In this document: piece after piece, positions 16,272-23,368 of the stretch
Numbering within the stretch: position 1 is the stretch's first letter
Layout: each line of letters begins with the position of its first letter
NCBI RefSeq assembly: GCF_010548145.1
Contig: NZ_JAAGLN010000064.1
Coordinates: 1 to 32,208 of the forward strand
Reading direction: 5' to 3'
From: Streptomyces sp. SID10853
GTDB lineage: Bacteria; Actinomycetota; Actinomycetes; Streptomycetales; Streptomycetaceae
DNA: 32,208 bases
Position numbers and translations under genes: made by a program
Notes under the pieces: generated by a model
Databases searched by the model: none
Told to the model about the DNA's origin: nothing
The model's input: only the letters and a program-made list of their open reading frames with translations

Positions 16272-16924
16272 CGATCCGGGTGCTGATCGCCGACGACCAG
16301 GCCATGGTCAGGGCCGGGTTCGCGATGATCCTCGCGGCGGAGGACGACATCGACGTGGTGGGCGAGGCCGCGGACGGGGTGTACGCCGTGGAACTCGCCG
16401 AACGCCACCGGCCCGACGTGGTGCTGATGGACATCCGTATGCCGCGGATGGACGGGCTTGAGGCGCTGCGCAGGCTGACTCGCCCCGGCACCGTGAATCC
16501 GCCGAAGGTCGTGGTGGTCACGACGTTCGACGACGACGAGTACGTCCAGCGCGCCCTGAGCGAGGGCGCCTCCGGCTTCCTGATCAAGGACTCGGGCCCC
16601 GCCCTGCTGGTCGAGGCCATCAGGGCGGCCGCATCCGGCGAGGCGCTGGTGAGCCCGGCCATCACCGTCCGGCTGCTGCGGCGCCTCAACAGCGCCGCGC
16701 CCGCGCCCCGGGAACCGCACACCGCGCTCTCCGTACGGGAGAAGGACCTGGTACGTCTGGTGGCCCGGGGACTGACCAACGCCGAGATCGCCGCCGAACT
16801 GTCCATCTCGGTGGGCACGGTGAAGACTCACCTCGGCAATGTGCAGATCAAACTGTCCGCCCGCAACCGGGTGGAGATCGCCGCCTGGGCCTGGGAGTCC
16901 GGCCTGGTCGACGGGCGGGGATAG
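16268..16924 (+). CDS. NarL/FixJ-family response regulator
   Basis: The 218-residue protein has a receiver domain with acidic pair D9-D10, phosphoacceptor D55 (VVLMDIRMPRMDG), the switch Thr region (VVVTTFDDDEYV) and Lys in GFLIKDS. A C-terminal LuxR-type helix-turn-helix follows (LSVREKDLVRLVARGLTNAEI, then LSISVGTVKTHLGNV). It pairs with the kinase whose stop overlaps its start. Likely targets are the divergent ABC genes. It ends 2 bp before the convergent TRIC gene. Confidence 0.95.
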   Translation: MTIRVLIADDQAMVRAGFAMILAAEDDIDVVGEAADGVYAVELAERHRPDVVLMDIRMPRMDGLEALRRLTRPGTVNPPKVVVVTTFDDDEYVQRALSEGASGFLIKDSGPALLVEAIRAAASGEALVSPAITVRLLRRLNSAAPAPREPHTALSVREKDLVRLVARGLTNAEIAAELSISVGTVKTHLGNVQIKLSARNRVEIAAWAWESGLVDGRG

Positions 16925-16926
16925 CC

Positions 16927-17901
16927 TCAGCGGGGGCGGGCTGTCCCGTCCGGCGCGGGGAGCCGCAGCTGGACGGTGTTGTCGGACAGCGGCAGGCGCG
17001 GATTCCCGTGGACCTGGCGGGGACGCGCGGTGCGGGGCAGACAGATGCGCAGCGGGGGCTCGGGGTCGCGCGGGCCCGGCGGTGGCTGGGCCGCGGAGGC
17101 ACCGGCAGCCGTACGGACGCCGGGCAGAGCCGGGTCCTGGGCCCACGCCGGATCCGGCGCCCGAGCCGTACCCGGGGCCCACGCCGTACCCGGGGCCCAC
17201 GCCGGGCCCGGAGCCCGGGCCGGATCTGGAACCCAGGCCGGATCTGGACCCGGACCCGGACCCGCACTCGGAGCCGACCGCCACATGAGGGACCGGGGCG
17301 ACCGCCAGTGGTAGCGGAGTGTGAGCAGACGCAGCGCGAACGCCGCGAGACCGGTGCCCAGAGCGGTGGACAGCGACAGCATCCCCGCCGCATGCAGAGC
17401 GGTGACCGCGACCGCCCCGGCCACCGCGGGGGCGGCGGCGAGATCCTGGTCCCAGCGCAGGACCGCGGGGATCTCCCGGGTCAGTACGCTGCTGACGGCT
17501 CCGCCGGCGACGGCCGTGGCGATCCCCAGCGCGCACGAAGGCAGCGGCGCGAAGCCGTGGTGCAGGGCCTTGAGCGTGCCGGTCACGCTGAACAGCGCGA
17601 CGGCCGCGGCGTCCAGGACCTCGCACACCATCGGGTTCCGCTGGGCGGCGTGGCTCGTGTACGCGAGGGCCGCCGCCGCCATGGGCGCCAGGGCGTATCC
17701 GAGGTCGGTGAACGCGACGGGCGGCACCCCGAGCACCGTGTCGCGGAACAACCCACCGCCAAGACCGGTGATTTCGCCGAGCACCACGGTCCCGAAGATC
17801 CCGAAGTCCTTGCGGATGGCGAGCAGACAGCCCGACAGCGCGAAGGCGAAGATGCCGACGAGATCCAGCGGATAGTGCACATCTGCGTTCAGTTGATGCA
17901 T
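16927..17901 (-). CDS. TRIC-type cation channel (UPF0126/YadS) with repeat-bearing C-terminal extension
   Basis: Residues 1-205 form the standard seven-helix TRIC/UPF0126 fold: LDLVGIFAFALSGCLLAIRKD, LGEITGLGGGLFRDTVLGVPP, the second copy VTGTLKALHHGFAP, and TAVAGGAVSSVLTREIPAVL. It ends at RYHWRSPRS, where homologues usually stop. These trimeric channels conduct K+ or other small cations across the membrane. About 119 extra residues follow. They contain seven hexads rich in Pro/Ala/Trp (219-260) and then an Arg/Pro-rich tail, probably cytoplasmic or disordered. The extension is intact in frame. The start ATG at 17901 has GGAAAG about 5 nt upstream. It is convergent with the response regulator. 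Confidence 0.88.
   Translation of the reverse strand: MHQLNADVHYPLDLVGIFAFALSGCLLAIRKDFGIFGTVVLGEITGLGGGLFRDTVLGVPPVAFTDLGYALAPMAAAALAYTSHAAQRNPMVCEVLDAAAVALFSVTGTLKALHHGFAPLPSCALGIATAVAGGAVSSVLTREIPAVLRWDQDLAAAPAVAGAVAVTALHAAGMLSLSTALGTGLAAFALRLLTLRYHWRSPRSLMWRSAPSAGPGPGPDPAWVPDPARAPGPAWAPGTAWAPGTARAPDPAWAQDPALPGVRTAAGASAAQPPPGPRDPEPPLRICLPRTARPRQVHGNPRLPLSDNTVQLRLPAPDGTARPR
17122..17247. repeat. 7 x 18-bp tandem array encoding hexads in the TRIC protein tail
   Basis: On the minus strand seven 18-bp units encode PDPAWV, PDPARA, PGPAWA, PGTAWA, PGTARA, PDPAWA and QDPALP (residues 219-260). Trp alternates with Arg at position 5, and Ala4 is constant. The period is a multiple of three, so the frame is kept. 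Confidence 0.92.
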
Positions 17902-18066
17902 GGGGTCTTTCCGGGAGGAGCGGTCTTCGGTGCGCGGCAGGGGGAGTTGGCCCTCTCCCTTTGATACGCGGCGGGCCGAGTTGGTTCGCTCTCTTCAGGA
18001 CCTGGTGCGTACGGGTCGCGTGAGGCCGCGCGGCGAGCGGCGGATCCGGCGTCCCGGGCGGGTGGT

Positions 18067-18984
18067 TCAGCGGACGGCCACCGGGCTGACGGGGGAGCCG
18101 ACCCCGCCGCTGATGCGCAGGGCGGTGGCCGTGAGGAAGAAGTCCCAGGTGCCGTCGGCGGCGCAGGCTGCGGCGAGTTCCTCCAGATTCCACATCTCGC
18201 CGAGCATCATGCCCATGTCCCTGATCAGGATGGCGTGCAGAGGCACGAGACCGTCCGTGCCCGGCAGGACCTCGACCCCCCAGTTGTCGCTCGCCACCAT
18301 CGCCAGTTCGCGGTCATGGATCCAGGTCGCGCACTCCGGCGCGAGTCCAGGCTCGGCGTTCAGCCAGCCGCGCCAGCCCTCGGTGAGCCCCTTGCGCAGC
18401 CAGCCGGTGCGGACGAGCAGGGCGTCGCCGCTTCCCAGCCTGGTTCCGGCGGCTTTCTCGGCGCGCTCCAGGTCGGCGATGGTGAGGGCGCGGCCGGGCT
18501 CCAGCCAGGGTCCGCCGTCGAGTGAGGCGACATCGAGGAGGACGCCGCGGCCGGTGAAGCCGGGGAGCGTGGCGTCGATGGCGTTCCGGGTCGCTCCGCG
18601 GCCCGGGGTCACCGCCTCGACCGGTACGCCGTTGTAGAAGGCGCCGTCGTATCCGACGTGGGTGAGTCCGTCGAGCTGGGTGCCGGACTGGAGCGGCATG
18701 GTGATGAAGTCGTCGCTGATGACGACGCCCTCCGGCGCGGAGAAGTCGTACGGGGTCATCGTCATGGTGTGCACGGGGTTGATCCGCCTCAGCCAGCCGG
18801 TCTGCGGCCCGCTGTCGCCCACCGGGATGCTCAGCTCGTACCGCAGGCCGGTCCGTACGGCCTTGAGGGCCTGCTTCACGGTGTCCGGGGTCACGAAGTT
18901 GAGGGTGCCCCTCTCGTCCTCGTCGCCCCAGCGGCCCCAGTTGGACAGCTTCCGGCCGGTTTCTTTGAACGCGTAGTCAGCCAT
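18067..18984 (-). CDS. Cyclase-family protein (kynurenine formamidase-like metal hydrolase)
   Basis: The 305-residue product begins MADYAFKETGRKLSNWGRWG and has DERGTLNFV near residue 24. The metal site is of the QSGTQLDGLTHV type, which replaces HxGTHxDxPxH in the larger cyclase subfamily. It also shows GRGVLLDVASLDGG, DALLVRTGWL and LHAILIRDMGMMLGEMWNLEELA. Enzymes of this superfamily hydrolyse formamides, cyclic imides or isatin, or assist polyketide cyclisation; the exact substrate is unknown. The ATG at 18984 has GAAAGG 6-7 nt upstream. It is divergent from a TetR gene over a palindrome-rich region, so it is probably the TetR target. Confidence 0.88.
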   Translation of the reverse strand: MADYAFKETGRKLSNWGRWGDEDERGTLNFVTPDTVKQALKAVRTGLRYELSIPVGDSGPQTGWLRRINPVHTMTMTPYDFSAPEGVVISDDFITMPLQSGTQLDGLTHVGYDGAFYNGVPVEAVTPGRGATRNAIDATLPGFTGRGVLLDVASLDGGPWLEPGRALTIADLERAEKAAGTRLGSGDALLVRTGWLRKGLTEGWRGWLNAEPGLAPECATWIHDRELAMVASDNWGVEVLPGTDGLVPLHAILIRDMGMMLGEMWNLEELAAACAADGTWDFFLTATALRISGGVGSPVSPVAVR

Positions 18985-19056
18985 GTCGTGCCTTTCTCGT
19001 CGGGGGCCTGTGGCGCTCGTGGTGGGACGGGCGACGGGCCCGGGAGGCATCAAAAG

Positions 19057-19108
19057 TGCACTCATTGCACTCTCGGCGCGAGAGTACTCTGGGGGTGCAA
19101 TGAGTGCA
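19057..19108. promoter_or_regulatory. Nested-palindrome operator between cyclase and TetR genes
   Basis: TGCACTCATTGCAC (19057-19070) is repeated inverted as GTGCAATGAGTGCA (19095-19108): 14 perfect bases per arm with 24 bp between. Each arm contains TGCA-N5-TGCA. Between them lie CTCTCG-GCG-CGAGAG (19070-19084) and the perfect 10-bp palindrome AGAGTACTCT (19081-19090). The position between divergent genes argues for two TetR-dimer sites controlling both directions. Confidence 0.75.
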
Positions 19109-19243
19109 AAAGACCTGTTGGGCGACTTCGGCAGACACCTCGACAGGCACTGCGGGATGCACCTCGACATGCACTGCGACAGGCACCTCGGCACATCCCG
19201 ACACCTCGGCACATCCCGACATCAGGACAGGACGGAAGCGTGA
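19100..19243 (+). CDS. Possible small His/Cys-rich leader protein coupled to the TetR gene
   Basis: An ATG at 19100, 4-5 nt after a GGGGGT stretch, opens a 47-residue frame: MSAKDLLGDFG, then tetrads RHLD, RHCG, MHLD, MHCD, RHLG and two TSRHLG/TSRHQD units, ending DRTEA. Its TGA overlaps the TetR GTG (GTGA, 19240-19243), the standard geometry of translational coupling. The distal operator arm covers its start. Eight His and two Cys in 47 residues could bind metal. Against it: the whole frame is a tandem repeat, and the minus strand is open too. It may be only a 5' leader. Confidence 0.3.
   Translation: MSAKDLLGDFGRHLDRHCGMHLDMHCDRHLGTSRHLGTSRHQDRTEA
19131..19226. repeat. 12-bp and 18-bp tandem repeats in the TetR leader
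   Basis: Five 12-bp units (19131-19190) alternate CACCTCG- and CACTGCG-ended forms. Two 18-bp units starting GCACATCCCGACA follow (19191-19226). The array ends 13 bp before the TetR start codon. Confidence 0.85.
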
Positions 19244-19845
19244 CTGAATCCCGGCGACAGGAACCGAGCCGGCGCGAGTACCGGAAGCGGGCGACCGCGG
19301 CGCGGCTGCGCGATTCGGCGACCAGGCTGGCCGGCGGACAGGGGGCGGACCGGGTGACCATCGACGAGATCTGCGCCGACGCCGGAGTCTCCCGCCGTAC
19401 GTTCTTCAACCACTTCGCGACCAAGGACGAGGTCTTCCTCGCCTGGGACGCGTCCGACGACGCCTATATCGCGGGCCTCATCGTGGACAGGCCCCGGTCC
19501 GAAAGTGCCGTGCGCGCCGCGGTGTGGGCCATGACGACCACCGCCTTCGCCCCCGAGCCCGGCAGCAGGGCGACCGTCGTCAGGGAGGTCATGGCGAACC
19601 ATCCGGATGTGGCCGCGCAGGCCACCCAGCTCACCCGCAAGGTGGTCAGGGCCGTGGAGGCAGGCATCGCCGAGCGCCTCGGCCTGCCCGTCGACGCCCA
19701 CATCGTCCGGCTCGGCGCCGTCACCGCCGTCGCGGCGCTCACCGTCACGATGAACCCGACGGGCACCGGCGAAGCCGAACGGGGGCGGCTCCTGGAGGAG
19801 ACCTGCCGCATCCTGGACCAGGGGTTCATGGGCGTCCGCCCCTGA
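19240..19845 (+). CDS. TetR-family transcriptional regulator
   Basis: The 201-residue protein has an N-terminal helix-turn-helix (VTIDEICADAGVSRRTFFNHF, in outline residues 39-58; KDEVFLAW follows). The helical ligand domain ends RLLEETCRILDQGF. The GTG at 19240 overlaps the stop of a possible upstream small frame and has GGA-rich sequence 5-12 nt before it. It probably represses the divergent cyclase gene and itself through the operator at 19057-19108. The ligand may be a substrate or product of the cyclase-family enzyme (inference). Confidence 0.92.
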   Translation: MTESRRQEPSRREYRKRATAARLRDSATRLAGGQGADRVTIDEICADAGVSRRTFFNHFATKDEVFLAWDASDDAYIAGLIVDRPRSESAVRAAVWAMTTTAFAPEPGSRATVVREVMANHPDVAAQATQLTRKVVRAVEAGIAERLGLPVDAHIVRLGAVTAVAALTVTMNPTGTGEAERGRLLEETCRILDQGFMGVRP

Positions 19846-19944
19846 GGATGTCCAGCCTGCGGGTGTCCAGCCCCGAGGACGTCCAGCCTGCGGGTGTCCA
19901 GCCCCGAGGATGTCCAGCCTGCGGGTGTCCAGCCCTGCGGGTGT
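19843..19944. repeat. 31-bp tandem array beginning at the TetR stop codon
   Basis: GTCCAGCCTGCGG recurs at 19850, 19881 and 19912, a strict 31-bp period with an internal half-unit GTCCAGCCCCGAGGA. The gene end, GTCCGCCCCTGAGGATGTCC, resembles the internal unit (17/20), so the stop codon lies in the first unit. In later copies the TGA reads CGA. The array ends in a partial fourth copy. Confidence 0.85.
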
Positions 19945-19950
19945 GTCCCG

Positions 19951-19990
19951 GTCCGCCGGGGGCCGTCAGCTCATCGAAGCCCCGGCGGAC
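19951..19990. terminator. Hairpin terminator between TetR and DUF1232 genes
   Basis: GTCCGCCGGGG (19951-19961) pairs perfectly with CCCCGGCGGAC (19980-19990), an 11-bp stem with an 18-nt loop, in a convergent spacer. It has no U-tract. It can serve both directions. Confidence 0.7.
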
Positions 19991-20006
19991 TCCTCCACGG
20001 GTTCGG

Positions 20007-20339
20007 TTACGGGCCCTGCGGCCCCACGGCGCCGAATTTCCCCGCCGGGTGTCCAGGTTTCCGTACGGCTCCCCGGCGCGCGGCCCGCTCCAGTGTGTGC
20101 AGCGCGAACAGCAGGACGCCGATGTCGTCCAGATAGACCGGGTCGGGGAGCAGGTCCACCGGGCTGACGGTGTAGATCAGCGCACCCCAGAAAGCGAGCT
20201 TGTTCTGGAGGGGGATGCCCGCGTCGCGCAGGAGGCGCCGGGCGCGGAACAGGCGTACGGCGAGGACGACCGTGAGCGCCACCGTCGCCAGGAGCACGAG
20301 CGCGATGACCGCCAGCAGCGCTTTCGAGTGGAAGTCCAT
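20007..20339 (-). CDS. DUF1232 (YkvA-like) small membrane protein
   Basis: The 110-residue protein has one N-terminal membrane segment (LLAVIALVLLATVALTVVLAV) and a basic RLFRARRLLRDAGIPL linker. The DUF1232 core follows: FWGALIYTVSPVDLLPDPVYLDDIGVLLFAL. The family's function is not established. The start at 20339 (MDFHSKALLAV) is preferred since homologues begin close to the membrane segment. A GTG at 20393 would add 18 residues but has no ribosome binding site. It is divergent from the MarR gene. Confidence 0.8.
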   Translation of the reverse strand: MDFHSKALLAVIALVLLATVALTVVLAVRLFRARRLLRDAGIPLQNKLAFWGALIYTVSPVDLLPDPVYLDDIGVLLFALHTLERAARRGAVRKPGHPAGKFGAVGPQGP

Positions 20340-20423
20340 GGCTGTACGGGTACCCGGCGGCCGGAACGCCACGCGCGGGGCGGGGGTCGTCACGGTGCGG
20401 TGCGGTGGGCGGCCGGATAGGTG

Positions 20424-20451
20424 GACAGGGAAACTTGCAAGGCTTCCTGTC
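20424..20451. promoter_or_regulatory. MarR operator dyad
   Basis: A 28-bp interrupted palindrome: GACAGG (20424-20429) and CCTGTC (20446-20451) flank the perfect centre CTTGCAAG (20434-20441), all on one symmetry axis. Eleven of 14 position pairs match. It ends 19 bp before the MarR ATG and overlaps its likely promoter, the classic autorepressor position. Confidence 0.8.
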
Positions 20452-20470
20452 TATCTCTTACGGTGGCGCC

Positions 20471-20932
20471 ATGGCCACCTCCCCCCACCACGAACCGAGT
20501 CCCGAGGAACCGAGCCCCGAGCAGATCGCGGCCGAGCTCTCGGTCGCGCTCGGACGCGTGGCGCGGCGGCTGCGGCGGACGTCCCCCGGGCTTGAGCTGA
20601 CGCACTCGCAGCGGTCGGCGCTCTCCCTGCTGGACCGGGAAGGGCCGATGACCACGGCGGCGCTGGCCCGCGCCGAGCTGGTCAGACCGCAGTCCATGCG
20701 GCTGACCGTCAGCGCCCTGGAGACCCGGGACCTCGTGGAGCGGACCCCCGACCCGACCGACGGACGGCAGCACGTCATGTCGGTCACCGATCTCGGCCGC
20801 CGCACGCTCGAAGGCGTACGCGCCGACAAGCAGGGCTGGCTCGCGCTCGCCATCGGCGAGGAACTGGACCCGGCGGAGCGGCGCACGCTCACCGACGCCG
20901 TCGCGCTGCTCGACCGGCTGGTGCAGAGGTGA
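20471..20932 (+). CDS. MarR-family transcriptional regulator
   Basis: The 153-residue protein has the winged-helix core: LTHSQRSALSLLDREGPMTT, LARAELVRPQSMRLTVSALE (recognition region) and the wing VERTPDPTDGRQHVMSVTD. The first ~17 residues carry a 15-bp duplication (EPSPE twice). ATG at 20471 has a weak GGTGG 6 nt upstream. Its stop overlaps the GTG of the efflux gene (GTGA). It is expected to repress the MFS operon through the dyad at 20424-20451. Confidence 0.92.
   Translation: MATSPHHEPSPEEPSPEQIAAELSVALGRVARRLRRTSPGLELTHSQRSALSLLDREGPMTTAALARAELVRPQSMRLTVSALETRDLVERTPDPTDGRQHVMSVTDLGRRTLEGVRADKQGWLALAIGEELDPAERRTLTDAVALLDRLVQR
20492..20521. repeat. 15-bp tandem duplication, N-terminus of MarR protein
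   Basis: GAACCGAGTCCCGAG is followed directly by GAACCGAGCCCCGAG (14/15 identical), encoding EPSPE-EPSPE in frame. Confidence 0.8.
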
Positions 20933-22533
20933 CGGGGCCCGGCGATACGGAGGCAGGTCCGGGGGCGGCGGGTACGGGTACTCGTACGGAGACGGGGGCG
21001 GGGGCACCGTCGGCCACGGGTACGGACCGCAGCACAGGCACCGGCCCGGGTTCCGGCACAGAAACCGGTGCCGACCCCGGCACGGAAACCGGTGCCGACC
21101 CCGACATAGCCACCGACCCCGGCATAACCCCCGCCGCCGCACCCGGCACAGCCACCGGGCCGGCCGCACCCGGCGCGGGGTTCGGGGCCCGGCTCACCGC
21201 CCCGCTGCTGCTCGGCTCGCTGCTCAATCCGCTCAACACCACCATGATCTCCACGGCCCTGGTGTCGATCGGCCACCACTTCGGGATCGGCGCCTCCAGC
21301 ACCGTCTGGCTGGTGTCCGTGCTCTATCTGGCCAGCGCAGTCGCCCAGCCCGTCCTCGGCAGGCTCGCGGATTCCATCGGCCCGCGCCGGGTCTTCCTCG
21401 CCGGGCTGGCCGTCGTGGCCGCTTCGGGGCTCGTCGGTGCGGCCGCGCCCGGGTTCGGCTGGCTGATCGCCTCCCGGCTGCTCCTCGGGATCGGCACGTC
21501 CGCCGCCTACCCGGCCGCCATGGCCGTACTGCGCTCCGAGTCGCGCAGGCTCGGCCGCCCCACCCCCCGGCCGGTCCTCGGCCGTCTCTCCTTCGCCGGG
21601 CTCGGCAGCGCCGCGGTCGGCCCCACCCTCGGCGGGCTGCTCGTCGCGACCTGGGGCTGGCGGGCGATCTTCGCCGTCAACGTGCCGCTCGCCTGCGTCG
21701 CGTTCGTCTGCGCCATGTGGTGGATCCCGAAGGACGACGGGCGGCGCGCGGCCGCGGGCGCCGCCCGTGAACCCGCCGGGCTCGACCCGCTCGGCATCGT
21801 GCTCTTCACCGGCACCCTCACCGCCCTGGTCTTCTTCCTCCTGGACCTGGCCCACCCGGCGTGGTGGCTGCTCGGCCCCGTAGCCGTCCTCGCCGCCGTC
21901 CTCACCTGGTGGCAGCTGCGGTGCCCGCGCCCCTTCATCGACCTGCGGATGCTCGGCCGCAACCACGCGCTCGCCCGCACCTATCTGCGGCACGGCCTGA
22001 GCTATCTCGTCATCTACTGCGTGATGTACGGATTCACCCAGTGGCTGGAGGACGGCCGCGGCTTCTCCTCGCTGCACACCGGGCTGCTCATGCTCCCCAT
22101 GTCGGTGGCCGCGCTGGTGTGTTCGCTGCTCGGCGCCCGTACGAAGGGGATCAGGGCACCGCTCACCATCGCCGCCGTCCTCGTCACCGCGGGCAGCGCC
22201 CTGCTGATCCTCACCACCGGCGCCACCCCGGTCGCCGTGCTGCTCATCACCGGCGCCTGCTTCGGTATCCCGCAGGGGCTGGTCGGCACCGGCAACCAGG
22301 CCGCCGTCTACCAGTACGCCCCCGCCGACGCCATCGGCTCAGCCGCCGGTCTCCAGCGGACCGCCCAGTACATCGGCGCCATCACCGCATCGAGCCTCAT
22401 CGCCCTCGCCTACGGGCAGCGGGCGAGCGACGGCGGGCTGCATCTGATGGCCGCCGTCTCCGTTGTCCTCGGTCTGGTGCTCGTCGCACTGACCGTCTCC
22501 GACCGGGCGCTCCGTGCCCGTAACCGAAAGTGA
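20929..22533 (+). CDS. DHA2-family (14-helix) MFS drug transporter
   Basis: The 534-residue protein has a ~85-residue hydrophilic Gly/Thr/Pro/Ala head, then about 14 hydrophobic segments. Family motifs include LNPLNTTMISTALVSIG, WLVSVLYLASAVAQPVLGRLADSIGPRR, GLGSAAVGPTLGG and WRAIFAVNVPL, as in proton-driven multidrug exporters. The GTG start at 20929 overlaps the MarR stop; coupling replaces a clear ribosome binding site. The head contains in-frame repeats (GTETGADP twice at residues 43-58). A MarR-MFS pair usually confers resistance to a compound sensed by the MarR protein; the compound here is unknown. Confidence 0.92.
   Translation: MTGPGDTEAGPGAAGTGTRTETGAGAPSATGTDRSTGTGPGSGTETGADPGTETGADPDIATDPGITPAAAPGTATGPAAPGAGFGARLTAPLLLGSLLNPLNTTMISTALVSIGHHFGIGASSTVWLVSVLYLASAVAQPVLGRLADSIGPRRVFLAGLAVVAASGLVGAAAPGFGWLIASRLLLGIGTSAAYPAAMAVLRSESRRLGRPTPRPVLGRLSFAGLGSAAVGPTLGGLLVATWGWRAIFAVNVPLACVAFVCAMWWIPKDDGRRAAAGAAREPAGLDPLGIVLFTGTLTALVFFLLDLAHPAWWLLGPVAVLAAVLTWWQLRCPRPFIDLRMLGRNHALARTYLRHGLSYLVIYCVMYGFTQWLEDGRGFSSLHTGLLMLPMSVAALVCSLLGARTKGIRAPLTIAAVLVTAGSALLILTTGATPVAVLLITGACFGIPQGLVGTGNQAAVYQYAPADAIGSAAGLQRTAQYIGAITASSLIALAYGQRASDGGLHLMAAVSVVLGLVLVALTVSDRALRARNRK
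21055..21102. repeat. 24-bp tandem duplication in the MFS N-terminal head
   Basis: Two 24-bp units encode GTETGADP-GTETGADP with one base difference, inside a wider Gly/Thr-rich zone of diverged repeats (about 20960-21165). Confidence 0.85.
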
Positions 22534-22541
22534 GCCATGCC

Positions 22542-23093
22542 ATGACAGCGACCACCCTCGACAGCCGGACCGCGCTGATCCTCGTCGACCTGCAGAAGGG
22601 CATCGTCGGCCTGCCGACCGCGCACCCCGCCGCCGAGATCGTCGAGCGGGCCGCGCGGCTGGCCGACGCCTTCCGCGCGCACGACCTGCCGGTCGTCCTC
22701 GTACACGTCACGGGCGGCGCGCCCGGCCGCAACGAGTCGCCCGCCCCGCAGGGCACGCCCCCGGCGGACTGGGCCGACCTGGTGCCCGAACTGAACCAGC
22801 AGGACAGCGACATCGTCGTCACCAAGCAGACCTGGGGAGCCTTCTACGGCACCGACCTCGACATGCAGCTGCGCCGCCGGGGCGTCACGCAGGTCGTCCT
22901 GGCCGGCATCGCCACGGCCATCGGCGTCGAGTCGACGGCCCGCTCGGCGCAGGAGCACGGGTACCACGTGACCGTCGCCACCGACGCCGTCACCGACATG
23001 GACGCGGAGGCCCACCGCAACGCCGTCGAGCGGATCTTCCCGCGCCTCGGCGAGACCGACACCACCGACGCGGTCATCAAGCTGCTCGGCTGA
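22542..23093 (+). CDS. Isochorismatase-family hydrolase lacking the catalytic cysteine
   Basis: The 183-residue protein has the isochorismatase-like fold: ALILVDLQKGIV (D16), VTKQTWGAFYGTDL (K95) and LAGIATAIGVESTARSA. In cysteine hydrolases of this superfamily the segment reads xxVCVEST. Here the nucleophile position is Gly128, as in the isochorismatase (PhzD-like) and YecD-type branches that do not use a Cys. A nicotinamidase-type reaction is therefore unlikely. The ATG at 22542 has GAAAGTGAG 7 nt upstream; a GTG at 22530 overlapping the MFS stop would add four residues. It lies in the MarR-MFS operon and may modify the exported compound (inference). Confidence 0.88.
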   Translation: MTATTLDSRTALILVDLQKGIVGLPTAHPAAEIVERAARLADAFRAHDLPVVLVHVTGGAPGRNESPAPQGTPPADWADLVPELNQQDSDIVVTKQTWGAFYGTDLDMQLRRRGVTQVVLAGIATAIGVESTARSAQEHGYHVTVATDAVTDMDAEAHRNAVERIFPRLGETDTTDAVIKLLG

Positions 23094-23111
23094 CCCCGCC
23101 CGGTCACACCC

Positions 23112-23151
23112 CGCGGACGCGGCGCACAGCAGGACGTGCGCCGCGTCCGCG
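23112..23151 (+). terminator. Strong hairpin terminator of the MarR-MFS operon
   Basis: CGCGGACGCGGCGCAC (23112-23127) and its exact complement GTGCGCCGCGTCCGCG (23136-23151) form a 16-bp perfect stem with an 8-nt loop, 18 nt after the hydrolase stop. No U-tract follows. Confidence 0.85.
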
Positions 23152-23368
23152 CGTGCTGCCCGCGGTGCGTACCCGTGCGTGCCCGTGGCGCGGACCCGTG
23201 CTGTCCCGTGGGCTCCCGCTGAACGGATTCGACCGGCTGTGCCCTCCCGCTGAACGGTTTCGCCGGGCGTCCTTCATCACTTCGGGTGAAACTCTGGCCC
23301 CTGCTTGCGGTCAACAACCCACGGTTGCCACGCTGTTGCGGTCTGTCAACCTGTATAGGGAGTGGCCA

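Noticed and set aside
15206..18193. A nearly 1000-codon open frame on the minus strand across the kinase, regulator and TRIC genes
   Set aside because: It is antisense to well-supported genes, contains no family motif, and arises because very GC-rich DNA has few stop codons.
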